From: Bordetella parapertussis
GTDB lineage: Bacteria; Pseudomonadota; Gammaproteobacteria; Burkholderiales; Burkholderiaceae_B
Direction of reading: 5' to 3'
Length of the DNA: 34,492 nt
Assembly: GCA_943331855.1 (NCBI GenBank)
Contig: CALQNE010000009.1
Location: forward strand, 1-34,492
The translations under genes and the position numbers were made by a program. Below are positions 8,545 through 15,544 of this stretch, piece after piece. How positions within the stretch are numbered: position 1 is the stretch's first letter; each line of letters starts with the position of its first letter. The notes under the pieces are model-generated. The model ran no database searches. It saw only the letters and a list, made by a program, of their open reading frames with translations, and was not told where the DNA came from.

Positions 8545-10116
8545 ATGAGCACGTTGTCTAAAAGCCCAGCCTGGCTTGCTTTTACAGAAGCCGTTCATCA
8601 CAGCCCCTTAAAGGCCGACAGCTTACGTATTTTGTCTGCGGTCGATCTTGAGATTGATCTGAGCACACAACGGCACTCTGACGCACTCGATCAGGCTGGG
8701 GCCGCGCTACTCAAGCAACAAGGCTTCGAAGCCGCCCGCACAGGGCTCTTTGCGGGCGAGGCTATTAACTGGACTGAAAAACGTGCGGCCTGGCACACGG
8801 CCTTGCGCGCCGCGCAGCCACCAGCAGGCGTGGCGCAGGCAATCAAAGCCGAGCAAGACCGTCTGGCAAACTTTGTCGAATTCGTAAACGCGCAAAATCT
8901 TTATCGCAACGTGGTGCACCTTGGCATCGGGGGCAGCGATTGGGGCCCACGACTCGCCGTTGAGTCTCTTGCGGGCGTGGCCGGTCGACGCACGATTCGC
9001 TTTGCCTCAAACGTAGATGCGCACGCGATTACGGGCGCGCTTGACGGGCTCGATCCACTTGATACGCTCGTTATCATTTCCTCCAAGTCGTTTACCACCA
9101 CCGAGTCGCTGGCCAACGCTGCGCGGGCAATCGATTGGTTTAAGGCCAATGGCGTAAAAAATCCACTCGAGCATTTTGTGGCCGTCACCGCAAATCCTGC
9201 CGCCGCCCGAGCCTTTGGCATTCGCGCTGATCGGATTTTTGAATTTTGGGATTGGGTGGGTGGTCGCTACTCACTTTGGTCGTCCATTGGTCTGCCCATT
9301 GCGTTGGGGTTGGGTACTAATGTTTTAAATGACATGCGACGCGGCGCCGCAGAAATGGATGAGCATTTTTTGAATGCGCCAATAGCACGCAATGCACCGA
9401 TACAGATGGCCTTAAGCGCAGTCGCAAACTGCAGCGTGCTGGGCTACGCATCGTTTGCCCTGTGCCCCTATGACGCTCGCCTGCGCCACTTAGTGCCTTG
9501 GCTTCAACAGCTCGAAATGGAATCTTTAGGCAAATCAACCCAACTTGATGGCACCACCCTCGACGTGCCGAGTAGTCCGGCGGTCTGGGGCATGCCCGGT
9601 ACCGATGGGCAACACACTTTTTTTCAGTGGTTGCATCAAGACGGCAAAGGTGCCCCGGTTGATTTTGTTTTGTGCGCCAAACCCGACCACCAGCATACCC
9701 GCCATCACCGCTTACTGATTGCAAACTGTTTGGCGCAACGCGCCGCACTGCGTGAAGGCAAATCTTTTGAGCAAGCCTTGGCCGTGGTTAGTCAAACTGA
9801 AAAAGATCCTGTGCTTGCGGCACAGCTCGCTCAACATCGCGTGCATCCTGGCGGACGCCCCTCAACACTAATCGTTTTGCCTCAGCTTGATGCTAAACAG
9901 CTTGGATCACTCTTAGCGCTTTATGAGCACAAAGTATTCACTGAGGGCGTTTTATGGGGTATCAATCCTTTCGATCAATGGGGCGTTGAGTTTGGCAAGA
10001 AGTTAGCGACCGATATTGAAAAAAGTCTCGATGCACCTGCTCACGACGCTGCACTTAGTGCCTTTGACCCCTCGACGGCGCACTGGATTCGCCGGCTTGC
10101 GAGCAACGCAAATTAA
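8545..10116 (+). CDS. pgi: Glucose-6-phosphate isomerase
   Basis: Interconverts glucose-6-P and fructose-6-P in the cytoplasm. The 523-residue product has the SIS fold and both PGI signatures: a [19 protein letters not shown] region and [18 protein letters not shown] near the C-terminus. [10 protein letters not shown] and [10 protein letters not shown] form the phosphate-binding loops. ATG at 8545 ([10 protein letters not shown]) is chosen by fit with the family N-terminus; another ATG lies 6 nt upstream, and a TTG at 8530 would overlap little. None has a clear Shine-Dalgarno, so the gene may rely on coupling with pgm, which stops 23 nt before. It is slightly shorter than E. coli Pgi (549). 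Its stop codon overlaps the stop of the convergent wbpP gene. Confidence 0.95.
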   Translation: MSTLSKSPAWLAFTEAVHHSPLKADSLRILSAVDLEIDLSTQRHSDALDQAGAALLKQQGFEAARTGLFAGEAINWTEKRAAWHTALRAAQPPAGVAQAIKAEQDRLANFVEFVNAQNLYRNVVHLGIGGSDWGPRLAVESLAGVAGRRTIRFASNVDAHAITGALDGLDPLDTLVIISSKSFTTTESLANAARAIDWFKANGVKNPLEHFVAVTANPAAARAFGIRADRIFEFWDWVGGRYSLWSSIGLPIALGLGTNVLNDMRRGAAEMDEHFLNAPIARNAPIQMALSAVANCSVLGYASFALCPYDARLRHLVPWLQQLEMESLGKSTQLDGTTLDVPSSPAVWGMPGTDGQHTFFQWLHQDGKGAPVDFVLCAKPDHQHTRHHRLLIANCLAQRAALREGKSFEQALAVVSQTEKDPVLAAQLAQHRVHPGGRPSTLIVLPQLDAKQLGSLLALYEHKVFTEGVLWGINPFDQWGVEFGKKLATDIEKSLDAPAHDAALSAFDPSTAHWIRRLASNAN

Positions 10117-11171
10117 GTCTGATGCGGCTGCGACTTGGCGCAAAACTCAAGGTACCAAGGCATGGCCGCTTGCAGTCCCTGAGTAATCGTGTGGCTCGGG
10201 GCATACCCCAGCAAACGATGCGCCTTAGAAATATCGGCCTGAGAATGCCGTACGTCACCCGCTCTGAAATCGCGATAACTCGGCGCCAGCGGGTACAACA
10301 CACCTTGCTCAGCCAACGTCGTTACCAGATTTGCGAATAAGGCGTTCAAGCTGGTACGTGCATTCACCGCAACGTTGTAAACCTGATTCACGCCTTGGGC
10401 ATCCGCCATCGCGGCCAAAATATTTGCCTGGACCGCGTTATCAACAAAACAAAAGTCTCGGCTCGTTTCACCATCGCCGTTCACTGATACTGCATCGCCA
10501 CGCACCATTGCTGCAATCCACTTTGGAATCACTGCGGCATACGCGCCTTCGGGGTCTTGTCGCTTGCCGAACACATTGAAATACCGCAATCCAATCGCCT
10601 TGAAATCATAGGCGCGTGCAAAGACATCGGCATAAAGCTCGTTGACATATTTGGTTACGGCGTAGGGGGATAAGGGCTTGCCAATCTGGTCTTCGACTTT
10701 AGGCAACGCCGGGTGGTCACCGTAGGTTGAACTTGACGCCGCATACACAAAAGACTTCACCTTGGCGTCACGCGCTGCCACCAACACATTTAAAAAACCA
10801 GAGATGTTAACTTCATTGGTTGCGACCGGATCCGAAAGCGAGCGGGGCACCGAACCGAGGGCCGCCTGGTGCAAAACAATCTCAGCGCCGCTGACCGCTT
10901 GCGCACAGGTTGCGCCATCGCGAATATCGCCCTGTATAAAACGAAAGTTTGACCACTGCGAGGCACTGACCGCCGCTTGCACTTCGTCAAGATTGTGCTG
11001 ATAACCTGTCGAAAAATTATCAAGACCGACAACCTGCTGATCGAGCTTAAGTAAGGTCTCAAGAAGGTTCGAACCAATAAACCCAGCACAACCTGTCACC
11101 AACCACCGACGCGGGCTAGCGCGCAATTGCGTCTGAACTTCTGGGTAACGCGTGCCGATTAGTTGTGTCAT
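10113..11171 (-). CDS. wbpP: UDP-N-acetylglucosamine 4-epimerase (WbpP/TviC type)
   Basis: An extended short-chain dehydrogenase that interconverts C4 epimers of UDP-GlcNAc/UDP-GalNAc or their uronic acids. The NAD-binding motif [10 protein letters not shown] is at about 27-35, with catalytic Tyr170 and Lys174 in [17 protein letters not shown]. Long stretches read as in Pseudomonas aeruginosa WbpP and Salmonella TviC, including [26 protein letters not shown] and [12 protein letters not shown]. At 352 residues it is family length. It overlaps the upstream wbpO by 4 nt (ATGA), the same pairing as in the B-band O-antigen and Vi capsule loci. No glycosyltransferase or export gene is nearby. The stop overlaps the pgi stop on the other strand. 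Confidence 0.93.
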   Translation of the reverse strand: MTQLIGTRYPEVQTQLRASPRRWLVTGCAGFIGSNLLETLLKLDQQVVGLDNFSTGYQHNLDEVQAAVSASQWSNFRFIQGDIRDGATCAQAVSGAEIVLHQAALGSVPRSLSDPVATNEVNISGFLNVLVAARDAKVKSFVYAASSSTYGDHPALPKVEDQIGKPLSPYAVTKYVNELYADVFARAYDFKAIGLRYFNVFGKRQDPEGAYAAVIPKWIAAMVRGDAVSVNGDGETSRDFCFVDNAVQANILAAMADAQGVNQVYNVAVNARTSLNALFANLVTTLAEQGVLYPLAPSYRDFRAGDVRHSQADISKAHRLLGYAPSHTITQGLQAAMPWYLEFCAKSQPHQT

Positions 11172-12442
11172 AAACGTAAGTCTGACTGTTCGGCAGGAAG
11201 GATATATTTAAGGTCGTACAGCACATGGTCAGGCTTGCCTAAAGCGCGAATCGCCTGCGCACCCATCTCGACAAACTGCCGGTGTGCGACTGCAACGATG
11301 ATCGCATCGTAACGACCTGCAGCAAGTTGCTGCACGGGCTCTAGACCATACTCATGCACCGCCTCTTGCGCTGAGACCCAAGGATCGTACACGTCGACGT
11401 CAACGTTGTACTCCTTCAGCTCTTTCACAATATCCACTACGCGTGTATTACGCAGGTCAGGACAATTTTCTTTAAAGGCTAAACCCATCACCAACACGCG
11501 CGCGCCTTGCACATGAATACGCTGACGTGTCATCAGCTTGACCAGCTGCGAAACAACATAGCTGCCCATGCCATCGTTTAAACGCCGGCCGGCTAAAATG
11601 ATTTCTGGGTGATATCCAATCGATTGCGCTTTGTGCGTCAGGTAATACGGATCAACCCCGATGCAATGTCCGCCCACCAGGCCAGGACGAAACGGTAAAA
11701 AATTCCATTTTGTGCCGGCTGCTTTCAACACAGCCTCTGTGTCAATCCCAAGTTTATTAAAAATCAGCGCCAGTTCGTTAATCAACGCGATATTGACATC
11801 GCGTTGCGTGTTTTCGATCACCTTGGCGGCTTCTGCGACTCGAATGCTGGGTGCGCAATGCGTACCTGCCACAATGATCTCGCGGTAGATTTGATCTACC
11901 AGTTGTGCGATCTCAGGTGTTGAACCCGAGGTCACTTTTTTGATCGTACTGACGCGATGCTCTTTGTCGCCTGGGTTAATACGTTCAGGGCTATAGCCCG
12001 CAAAAAAATCTTTGTTAAAGACAAGCCCTGAAACACGTTCAAGCACTGGCACACAATCTTCTTCCGTCGCACCCGGGTAAACCGTTGACTCATAAATGAC
12101 GAGGTCACCCTTTTTAAGCACCGAGCCAATGGTTTCACTTGCCTTAAGTAAGGGAGTGAGATCTGGGCGCTTGTACTCATCAATCGGAGTGGGTACCGTC
12201 ACAATAAATACATTCGCGGCGCCAAGGTCTGCTCGATTGGCGGTGCAGCGTAAGCCCGTCGCGCTGGCCAGCTCAGCATCATCAACCTCAAGCGTTTGGT
12301 CATGCCCTTGCTGCAAGGCCTGAATACGTGCTGGATTGATATCAAAGCCAATCACCGACCGTTTTTTTGCGAACTCAACCGCTAAAGGCAACCCCACATA
12401 GCCCAGTCCAATCACCGCAAGTTTGACATCCTGAATGAGCAA
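11168..12442 (-). CDS. wbpO: UDP-N-acetyl-hexosamine 6-dehydrogenase (WbpO/TviB type)
   Basis: NAD-dependent two-step oxidation of UDP-GalNAc or UDP-GlcNAc to the uronic acid. The product has the UDP-glucose/GDP-mannose dehydrogenase three-domain plan: Rossmann motif [15 protein letters not shown], central [17 protein letters not shown] with the conserved Lys, catalytic Cys at about residue 260 in [12 protein letters not shown], and C-terminal [20 protein letters not shown] choose TTG at 12442 (424 residues) because it has GGAG about 8 nt upstream and matches the WbpO N-terminus; the longer frame from a TTG at 12478 has no ribosome-binding site. It is the first gene of the wbpO-wbpP pair. About 175 nt upstream, on the same strand, lies an intrinsic terminator, so attenuation of this gene is possible. 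Confidence 0.92.
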   Translation of the reverse strand: MLIQDVKLAVIGLGYVGLPLAVEFAKKRSVIGFDINPARIQALQQGHDQTLEVDDAELASATGLRCTANRADLGAANVFIVTVPTPIDEYKRPDLTPLLKASETIGSVLKKGDLVIYESTVYPGATEEDCVPVLERVSGLVFNKDFFAGYSPERINPGDKEHRVSTIKKVTSGSTPEIAQLVDQIYREIIVAGTHCAPSIRVAEAAKVIENTQRDVNIALINELALIFNKLGIDTEAVLKAAGTKWNFLPFRPGLVGGHCIGVDPYYLTHKAQSIGYHPEIILAGRRLNDGMGSYVVSQLVKLMTRQRIHVQGARVLVMGLAFKENCPDLRNTRVVDIVKELKEYNVDVDVYDPWVSAQEAVHEYGLEPVQQLAAGRYDAIIVAVAHRQFVEMGAQAIRALGKPDHVLYDLKYILPAEQSDLRL

Positions 12443-12520
12443 AATATTCTCCGCAATACCTGCAGGCGCTCGGGCCAACGGGTCGTTTTTTAATGCACTA
12501 GCGTGATATTAAAGGCTAGG

Positions 12521-12532
12521 ACAAAATTTTGT
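12521..12532. promoter_or_regulatory. Perfect 12-bp palindrome upstream of wbpO
   Basis: ACAAAATTTTGT lies about 80 nt before the chosen wbpO start, in a stretch with no gene. It could be an operator, or simply an AT-rich palindrome. No recognised regulator consensus is claimed. Confidence 0.3.
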
Positions 12533-12565
12533 TGCGCTGCCTGTCTTGCACCACCTGGCGCACGA

Positions 12566-12578
12566 CAGTCATTGACTG
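12566..12578. promoter_or_regulatory. 13-bp inverted repeat upstream of wbpO
   Basis: CAGTCA-T-TGACTG is a perfect inverted repeat of 6-bp arms with one central base, between the intrinsic terminator and wbpO. It may be a regulator-binding site for wbpO-wbpP. Its half-site CAGTC also occurs, with different spacing, in the palindrome near thiS. Confidence 0.3.
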
Positions 12579-12616
12579 ACCCCTGGTTACTAGAGACAGT
12601 GCGTTTGGCTTTGGGC

Positions 12617-12650
12617 AAAAAAAGAGGCCAAGACCTTGCGGTCTTGGCCT
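12617..12650 (-). terminator. Strong Rho-independent terminator (minus strand)
   Basis: A perfect 11-bp stem (AGGCCAAGACC, 12625-12635, with GGTCTTGGCCT, 12640-12650) and a 4-nt loop is followed on the minus strand, after one base, by seven U residues (12623-12617). On the plus strand there is no U-run, so orientation is clear. It lies about 300 nt past the coq7 stop and about 175 nt before wbpO, on the strand of both genes, so it ends either the candidate small RNA or a coq7 read-through transcript. Confidence 0.88.
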
Positions 12651-12816
12651 AAATCCACCAAAGGAGGAGGGTGGAGGAGACAATCGTGGCAAGTTAAGGA
12701 ATAAGCACTAACGTTTTTAACTAATCAAAGCGCCCTGCCCACTCTGTGTGCTTTGTCTGAACGTTATCTTTTGATAACACGATCTTCAGTCAAAACACTT
12801 ATGACTCAACTTCCAT
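12617..12816 (-). ncRNA. Candidate structured small RNA or wbpO leader with anti-Shine-Dalgarno loop
   Basis: No protein gene fits 12443-12953. On the minus strand a sigma70-like promoter (TTGCAT at 12851-12846, 17-nt spacer, TAATAT at 12828-12823) would start an RNA near 12816, ending at the intrinsic terminator at 12617, about 200 nt. In between, simple hairpins follow each other: GTTATC-AAAA-GATAAC with outer CTGAA/TTCAG arms (12757-12789), AAAGC/GCTTT (12727-12754), AGTTAA/TTAACT (12692-12722) and TCCACC/GGTGGA (12654-12675). The last presents the loop CUCCUCCUUU, complementary to Shine-Dalgarno sequences, with a second UCUCCUCC just 5' of it. CU-rich loops of this kind are known in CCUCCUCCC-motif small RNAs of other proteobacteria. 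Alternatives: an attenuator leader for wbpO, or the remains of a lost gene. The family was not recognised. Confidence 0.5.
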
Positions 12817-12822
12817 AAACAA

Positions 12823-12851
12823 ATATTAATCCAATTTTTTGTGCAATGCAA
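12823..12851 (-). promoter_or_regulatory. Sigma70-like promoter of the candidate small RNA
   Basis: TTGCAT (12851-12846) and TAATAT (12828-12823) are separated by 17 nt on the minus strand, within a very AT-rich stretch. The -35 element is inside the first of two 20-bp direct repeats, so a protein bound to that repeat would affect it. Confidence 0.45.
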
Positions 12852-12909
12852 GAATATCTACAAAAAAATCATAAATATTTATTTTGTTGTTTTTGTGCAT
12901 CGCAATAAA
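12836..12909. repeat. Two 20-bp near-identical direct repeats
   Basis: TTTTTGTGCAATGCAAGAAT at 12836-12855 and TTTTTGTGCATCGCAATAAA at 12890-12909 share 16 of 20 bases and are 54 bp apart, near five helical turns. Each has a GTGCA..GCAA core. They sit over promoter-like elements of the minus strand and look like paired operator sites. The GC-poor setting differs from the rest of the window. Confidence 0.5.
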
Positions 12910-12953
12910 GACGTTTTTAAACAGGCCTCGCCTTGGTGCGTCCTAATGATTAC

Positions 12954-13640
12954 TTACACTCGATAGGCTGTGGCGGTCATCAGCTTAGACATCAGTTTCA
13001 TCACTGTACGCACTGCGCCGGGTAACTGCACCGCGCCGGCCCGCTCTGCCGTCAGGCGATGGTTGATCTCATCACTTTTCATTTGCTCAACGATTTTTCG
13101 CGAACGGGTGTCCTCTGGCGGTAGACGCTTGAGATGATCGTCAAGATGGACTTCGACCTGGCGCTCGGTTTCTGCCATAAAACCAAGATTACGCGCAACG
13201 CCCGCTCGCGCAGCCATCACCCCAAGAGTGAATGAACCGGCGTACCAAATCGGATTTAACAGGCTGGGACGGCTGTCAAGTTCACGCAGCCGCTGCTGGC
13301 ACCAAGCCATGTGGTCGATTTCTTCGGCTGCAGCGCCATAAAAGAGTGCTGCGGTCGGTGCGTCAGCACTCGCTGCCGCCTGACCCCTGTAGAGTGCCTG
13401 CGCACACACCTCGCCGACATGATTGACCCGCATTAGCCCCGCAGCGTGGCTTTTTTCGAGCTTAGTCAAGATGGGATCAAGCTCGGGCTTAACCGTGCCC
13501 GCTGGGTTCGGACGCGTGGCCACAGCATGACCCGTCAATACTTGCAAGGCCACGTCCATCTCGGCAATAAACGGGTCGAACCACGCGTGACGCCGGGCAA
13601 ATCCGGAAGAAACCATTGAAACCGCTTCGGGGGCTGACAT
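12954..13640 (-). CDS. coq7: Ubiquinone biosynthesis hydroxylase Coq7 (demethoxyubiquinone hydroxylase)
   Basis: A di-iron hydroxylase that adds the C6 hydroxyl in ubiquinone synthesis. Carboxylate/histidine ligands appear in order in RVNHVGEVCAQALYRGQ, AAAEEIDHMAWC, ETERQVEVHLDDHL and SDEINHRLTAE. The C-terminus VMKLMSKLMTATAYRV is typical. I choose ATG 13640 (228 residues): AGAGG lies just upstream with suitable spacing. ATG 13643 directly before it and ATG 13616 are possible alternatives, and a longer frame from 13700 would run into the divergent osmC promoter region. It is transcribed alone, divergent from the osmC-like gene; the nearest terminator downstream is at 12617-12650. Confidence 0.93.
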   Translation of the reverse strand: MSAPEAVSMVSSGFARRHAWFDPFIAEMDVALQVLTGHAVATRPNPAGTVKPELDPILTKLEKSHAAGLMRVNHVGEVCAQALYRGQAAASADAPTAALFYGAAAEEIDHMAWCQQRLRELDSRPSLLNPIWYAGSFTLGVMAARAGVARNLGFMAETERQVEVHLDDHLKRLPPEDTRSRKIVEQMKSDEINHRLTAERAGAVQLPGAVRTVMKLMSKLMTATAYRV

Positions 13641-13774
13641 CATTACCTCTAGTTCAAACACAGCGTCCTCACCACAGGGTGTGGAACAGATCAAATCCAT
13701 CGTTCAATTTTACGGTGCTCTCTGAAATTTCGCTCAAACCGATTATGATTCTCTCTTAACGTCGAGGAATCAAT

Positions 13775-14221
13775 ATGGAAGTCAAAATCGATTGGGGCGG
13801 ACCAGACGGCATGCTCTTTGTCGCTCAGACAGGTACCGGGCATATCGCGGCCATGGATGGCGCACCCGACGGTGGCGGCCACAATCTTGCCCCCCGGCCA
13901 ATGGAGCTTTTGCTGGTCGGCACGGGTGGCTGCACCGCGTATGACGTAGTCCTCATTCTTAAACGCGGCCGTCATGCCATCGTAGGATGTTCGGTTAAGT
14001 TAATTGCTGAACGCGCAGAGGTTGATCCAAAGGTCTTCACCAAAATTCACTTTGTGTTTACGGTCACTGGGCACAACCTACCGCGCGCCGCGGTTGAGCG
14101 TGCCATCGCCTTGTCGCACGAAAAATACTGTTCGGCCTCAGCCATGTTGGCGCATACTGCAGCGATAACTTGGTCGGCTGAGATTGTTGACAGCCCCAAC
14201 GTCGTCGCCGAGAAATCCTAA
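13775..14221 (+). CDS. OsmC/Ohr-family protein (YhfA-like)
   Basis: A 148-residue protein of the OsmC fold; members with both cysteines reduce organic peroxides. The two redox cysteines are visible in [15 protein letters not shown] and [15 protein letters not shown], and [14 protein letters not shown] is the usual helix start. The sequence is closest to the YhfA branch, whose role is not settled, rather than true Ohr. The ATG at 13775 has GAGG about 8 nt upstream. A TATGAT at 13744-13749 could serve as a -10. It begins the osmC-thyA-folA-DUF945 run; thyA starts 17 nt after its stop, so co-transcription is likely. Confidence 0.88.
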   Translation: MEVKIDWGGPDGMLFVAQTGTGHIAAMDGAPDGGGHNLAPRPMELLLVGTGGCTAYDVVLILKRGRHAIVGCSVKLIAERAEVDPKVFTKIHFVFTVTGHNLPRAAVERAIALSHEKYCSASAMLAHTAAITWSAEIVDSPNVVAEKS

Positions 14222-14238
14222 GCACAGGATTCATTCAC

Positions 14239-15033
14239 ATGAACCAATACGAAACCTTCATGCGCCACGTCTACACGACGGGCGTCAACAAAACAGACCG
14301 CACCGGCACCGGCACGCGCTCGGTCTTTGGCTATCAGATGCGCTTTGATCTGTCGCAGGGGTTTCCGCTGATCACGACTAAAAAACTGCATACCCGCAGC
14401 ATCTTTGTTGAACTACTTTGGTTTTTGCGCGGCGACTCGAATGTGAAATGGTTGCAAGAAAACGGCTGCAGCATCTGGGACGAATGGGCGAGCCCCGAAG
14501 GTGACTTAGGCCCCGTCTATGGCGTGCAATGGCGTTCGTGGCCGACCCCCGATGGCGGACACATTGATCAAATTAGTCAGGTGCTTGAGCAAATTCGCAA
14601 AACTCCAGATTCGCGCCGCCTGATCGTGTCGGCCTGGAACGTTGGCGAAATTAAAAATATGGCATTACCACCCTGCCATGCGTTTTTTCAGTTTTATGTC
14701 GCCGACGGCAAGCTCTCTTGTCAGCTGTATCAACGTAGCGCAGATATCTTCTTAGGCGTGCCCTTTAATATTGCGAGTTACGCCCTACTTACGCATATGG
14801 TGGCACAGCAGTGCAACCTTGAGGTTGGTGATTTTGTCTGGACAGGTGGCGATTGCCACATCTACAGCAATCACTTTGAACAAGTTGAGCTACAGCTCTC
14901 GCGCACGCCCAACCCCTATCCAAAGCTCGTTTTGCAACGCAAGCCTGACTCGTTGTTCGATTATCGCTACGAAGATTTTGCGATTGAAAACTACGAACAT
15001 CACCCGCACATCAAGGCACCTGTTGCCGTTTGA
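14239..15033 (+). CDS. thyA: Thymidylate synthase
   Basis: Methylates dUMP to dTMP using methylene-tetrahydrofolate. The 264-residue protein is the same length as E. coli ThyA. Motifs: [19 protein letters not shown] (phosphate-binding Arg), [20 protein letters not shown], catalytic Cys at about residue 146 in [32 protein letters not shown], and the C-terminal KAPVAV that closes the active site. An AGGA lies upstream of the ATG. folA follows 22 nt after the stop, so the enzyme that regenerates its folate product is made from the same transcript. Confidence 0.98.
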   Translation: MNQYETFMRHVYTTGVNKTDRTGTGTRSVFGYQMRFDLSQGFPLITTKKLHTRSIFVELLWFLRGDSNVKWLQENGCSIWDEWASPEGDLGPVYGVQWRSWPTPDGGHIDQISQVLEQIRKTPDSRRLIVSAWNVGEIKNMALPPCHAFFQFYVADGKLSCQLYQRSADIFLGVPFNIASYALLTHMVAQQCNLEVGDFVWTGGDCHIYSNHFEQVELQLSRTPNPYPKLVLQRKPDSLFDYRYEDFAIENYEHHPHIKAPVAV

Positions 15034-15055
15034 TGCCGCTTAAGAGACCTGGTTG

Positions 15056-15541
15056 ATGCAGCTCAATTTAATTGTTGCTTACGCCCGTAATCGCACCATT
15101 GGCAGGGATAACACCCTACCCTGGAAACTGCCCGGCGACTTAGCCCACTTCAAGCGCACGACGCTTGGGTGCCCAATTCTGATGGGGCGTAAAACTTGGG
15201 ATTCGCTTGGCAGACCGCTGCCAGGACGGCGCAATATTGTGATCACACGCGATCCAAGCAAAACGTTCAGCGGTGCCGAATGCTTCACCAGTCTGGCTCA
15301 GGCTCTGAGCAGTATTAAAGACGCTGAGCAAGTCTTTGTGATCGGCGGCGGTCAAATCTACCAGCAAGCCTTACCGCTAGCCCAGCGCGTCATTGCCACC
15401 GAAATCCAAGCCGACATTGAGGGTGACGCAGTGTTCGCACCCCTTGACCAAGCCGTATGGCGCGAAACCTCTCGCCAGCCTCAACCCGCTGAAAACGGAC
15501 TCGCCTATGATCTAGTCGAGTACCATCGCCTTAAAGGCTAA
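15056..15541 (+). CDS. folA: Dihydrofolate reductase
   Basis: Reduces dihydrofolate to tetrahydrofolate with NADPH. At 161 residues it is standard bacterial length. Motifs: N-terminal LIVAYARNRTIGRDNTLPWK, catalytic acid Asp28 in LPGDLAHFKR, the NADPH-binding MGRKTWDSLGRPLPGRRNI, VIGGGQIY, and the late ATEIQADIEGDAVF. ATG at 15056 is used; a TTG directly before it would only add one residue. It pairs with thyA, which consumes reduced folate and produces dihydrofolate. The DUF945 gene starts 3 nt after the stop. Confidence 0.97.
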   Translation: MQLNLIVAYARNRTIGRDNTLPWKLPGDLAHFKRTTLGCPILMGRKTWDSLGRPLPGRRNIVITRDPSKTFSGAECFTSLAQALSSIKDAEQVFVIGGGQIYQQALPLAQRVIATEIQADIEGDAVFAPLDQAVWRETSRQPQPAENGLAYDLVEYHRLKG

Positions 15542-15544
15542 CGA

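Noticed and set aside
12654..12690. Plus-strand ribosome-binding site (AAGGAGGAGG, GGAGGAGA) followed by GTG as a small gene
   Set aside because: The GTG frame ends after three codons (GTG GCA AGT TAA); the purine-rich stretch is better explained as the complement of the CU-rich RNA loop, though remains of a lost gene cannot be excluded.
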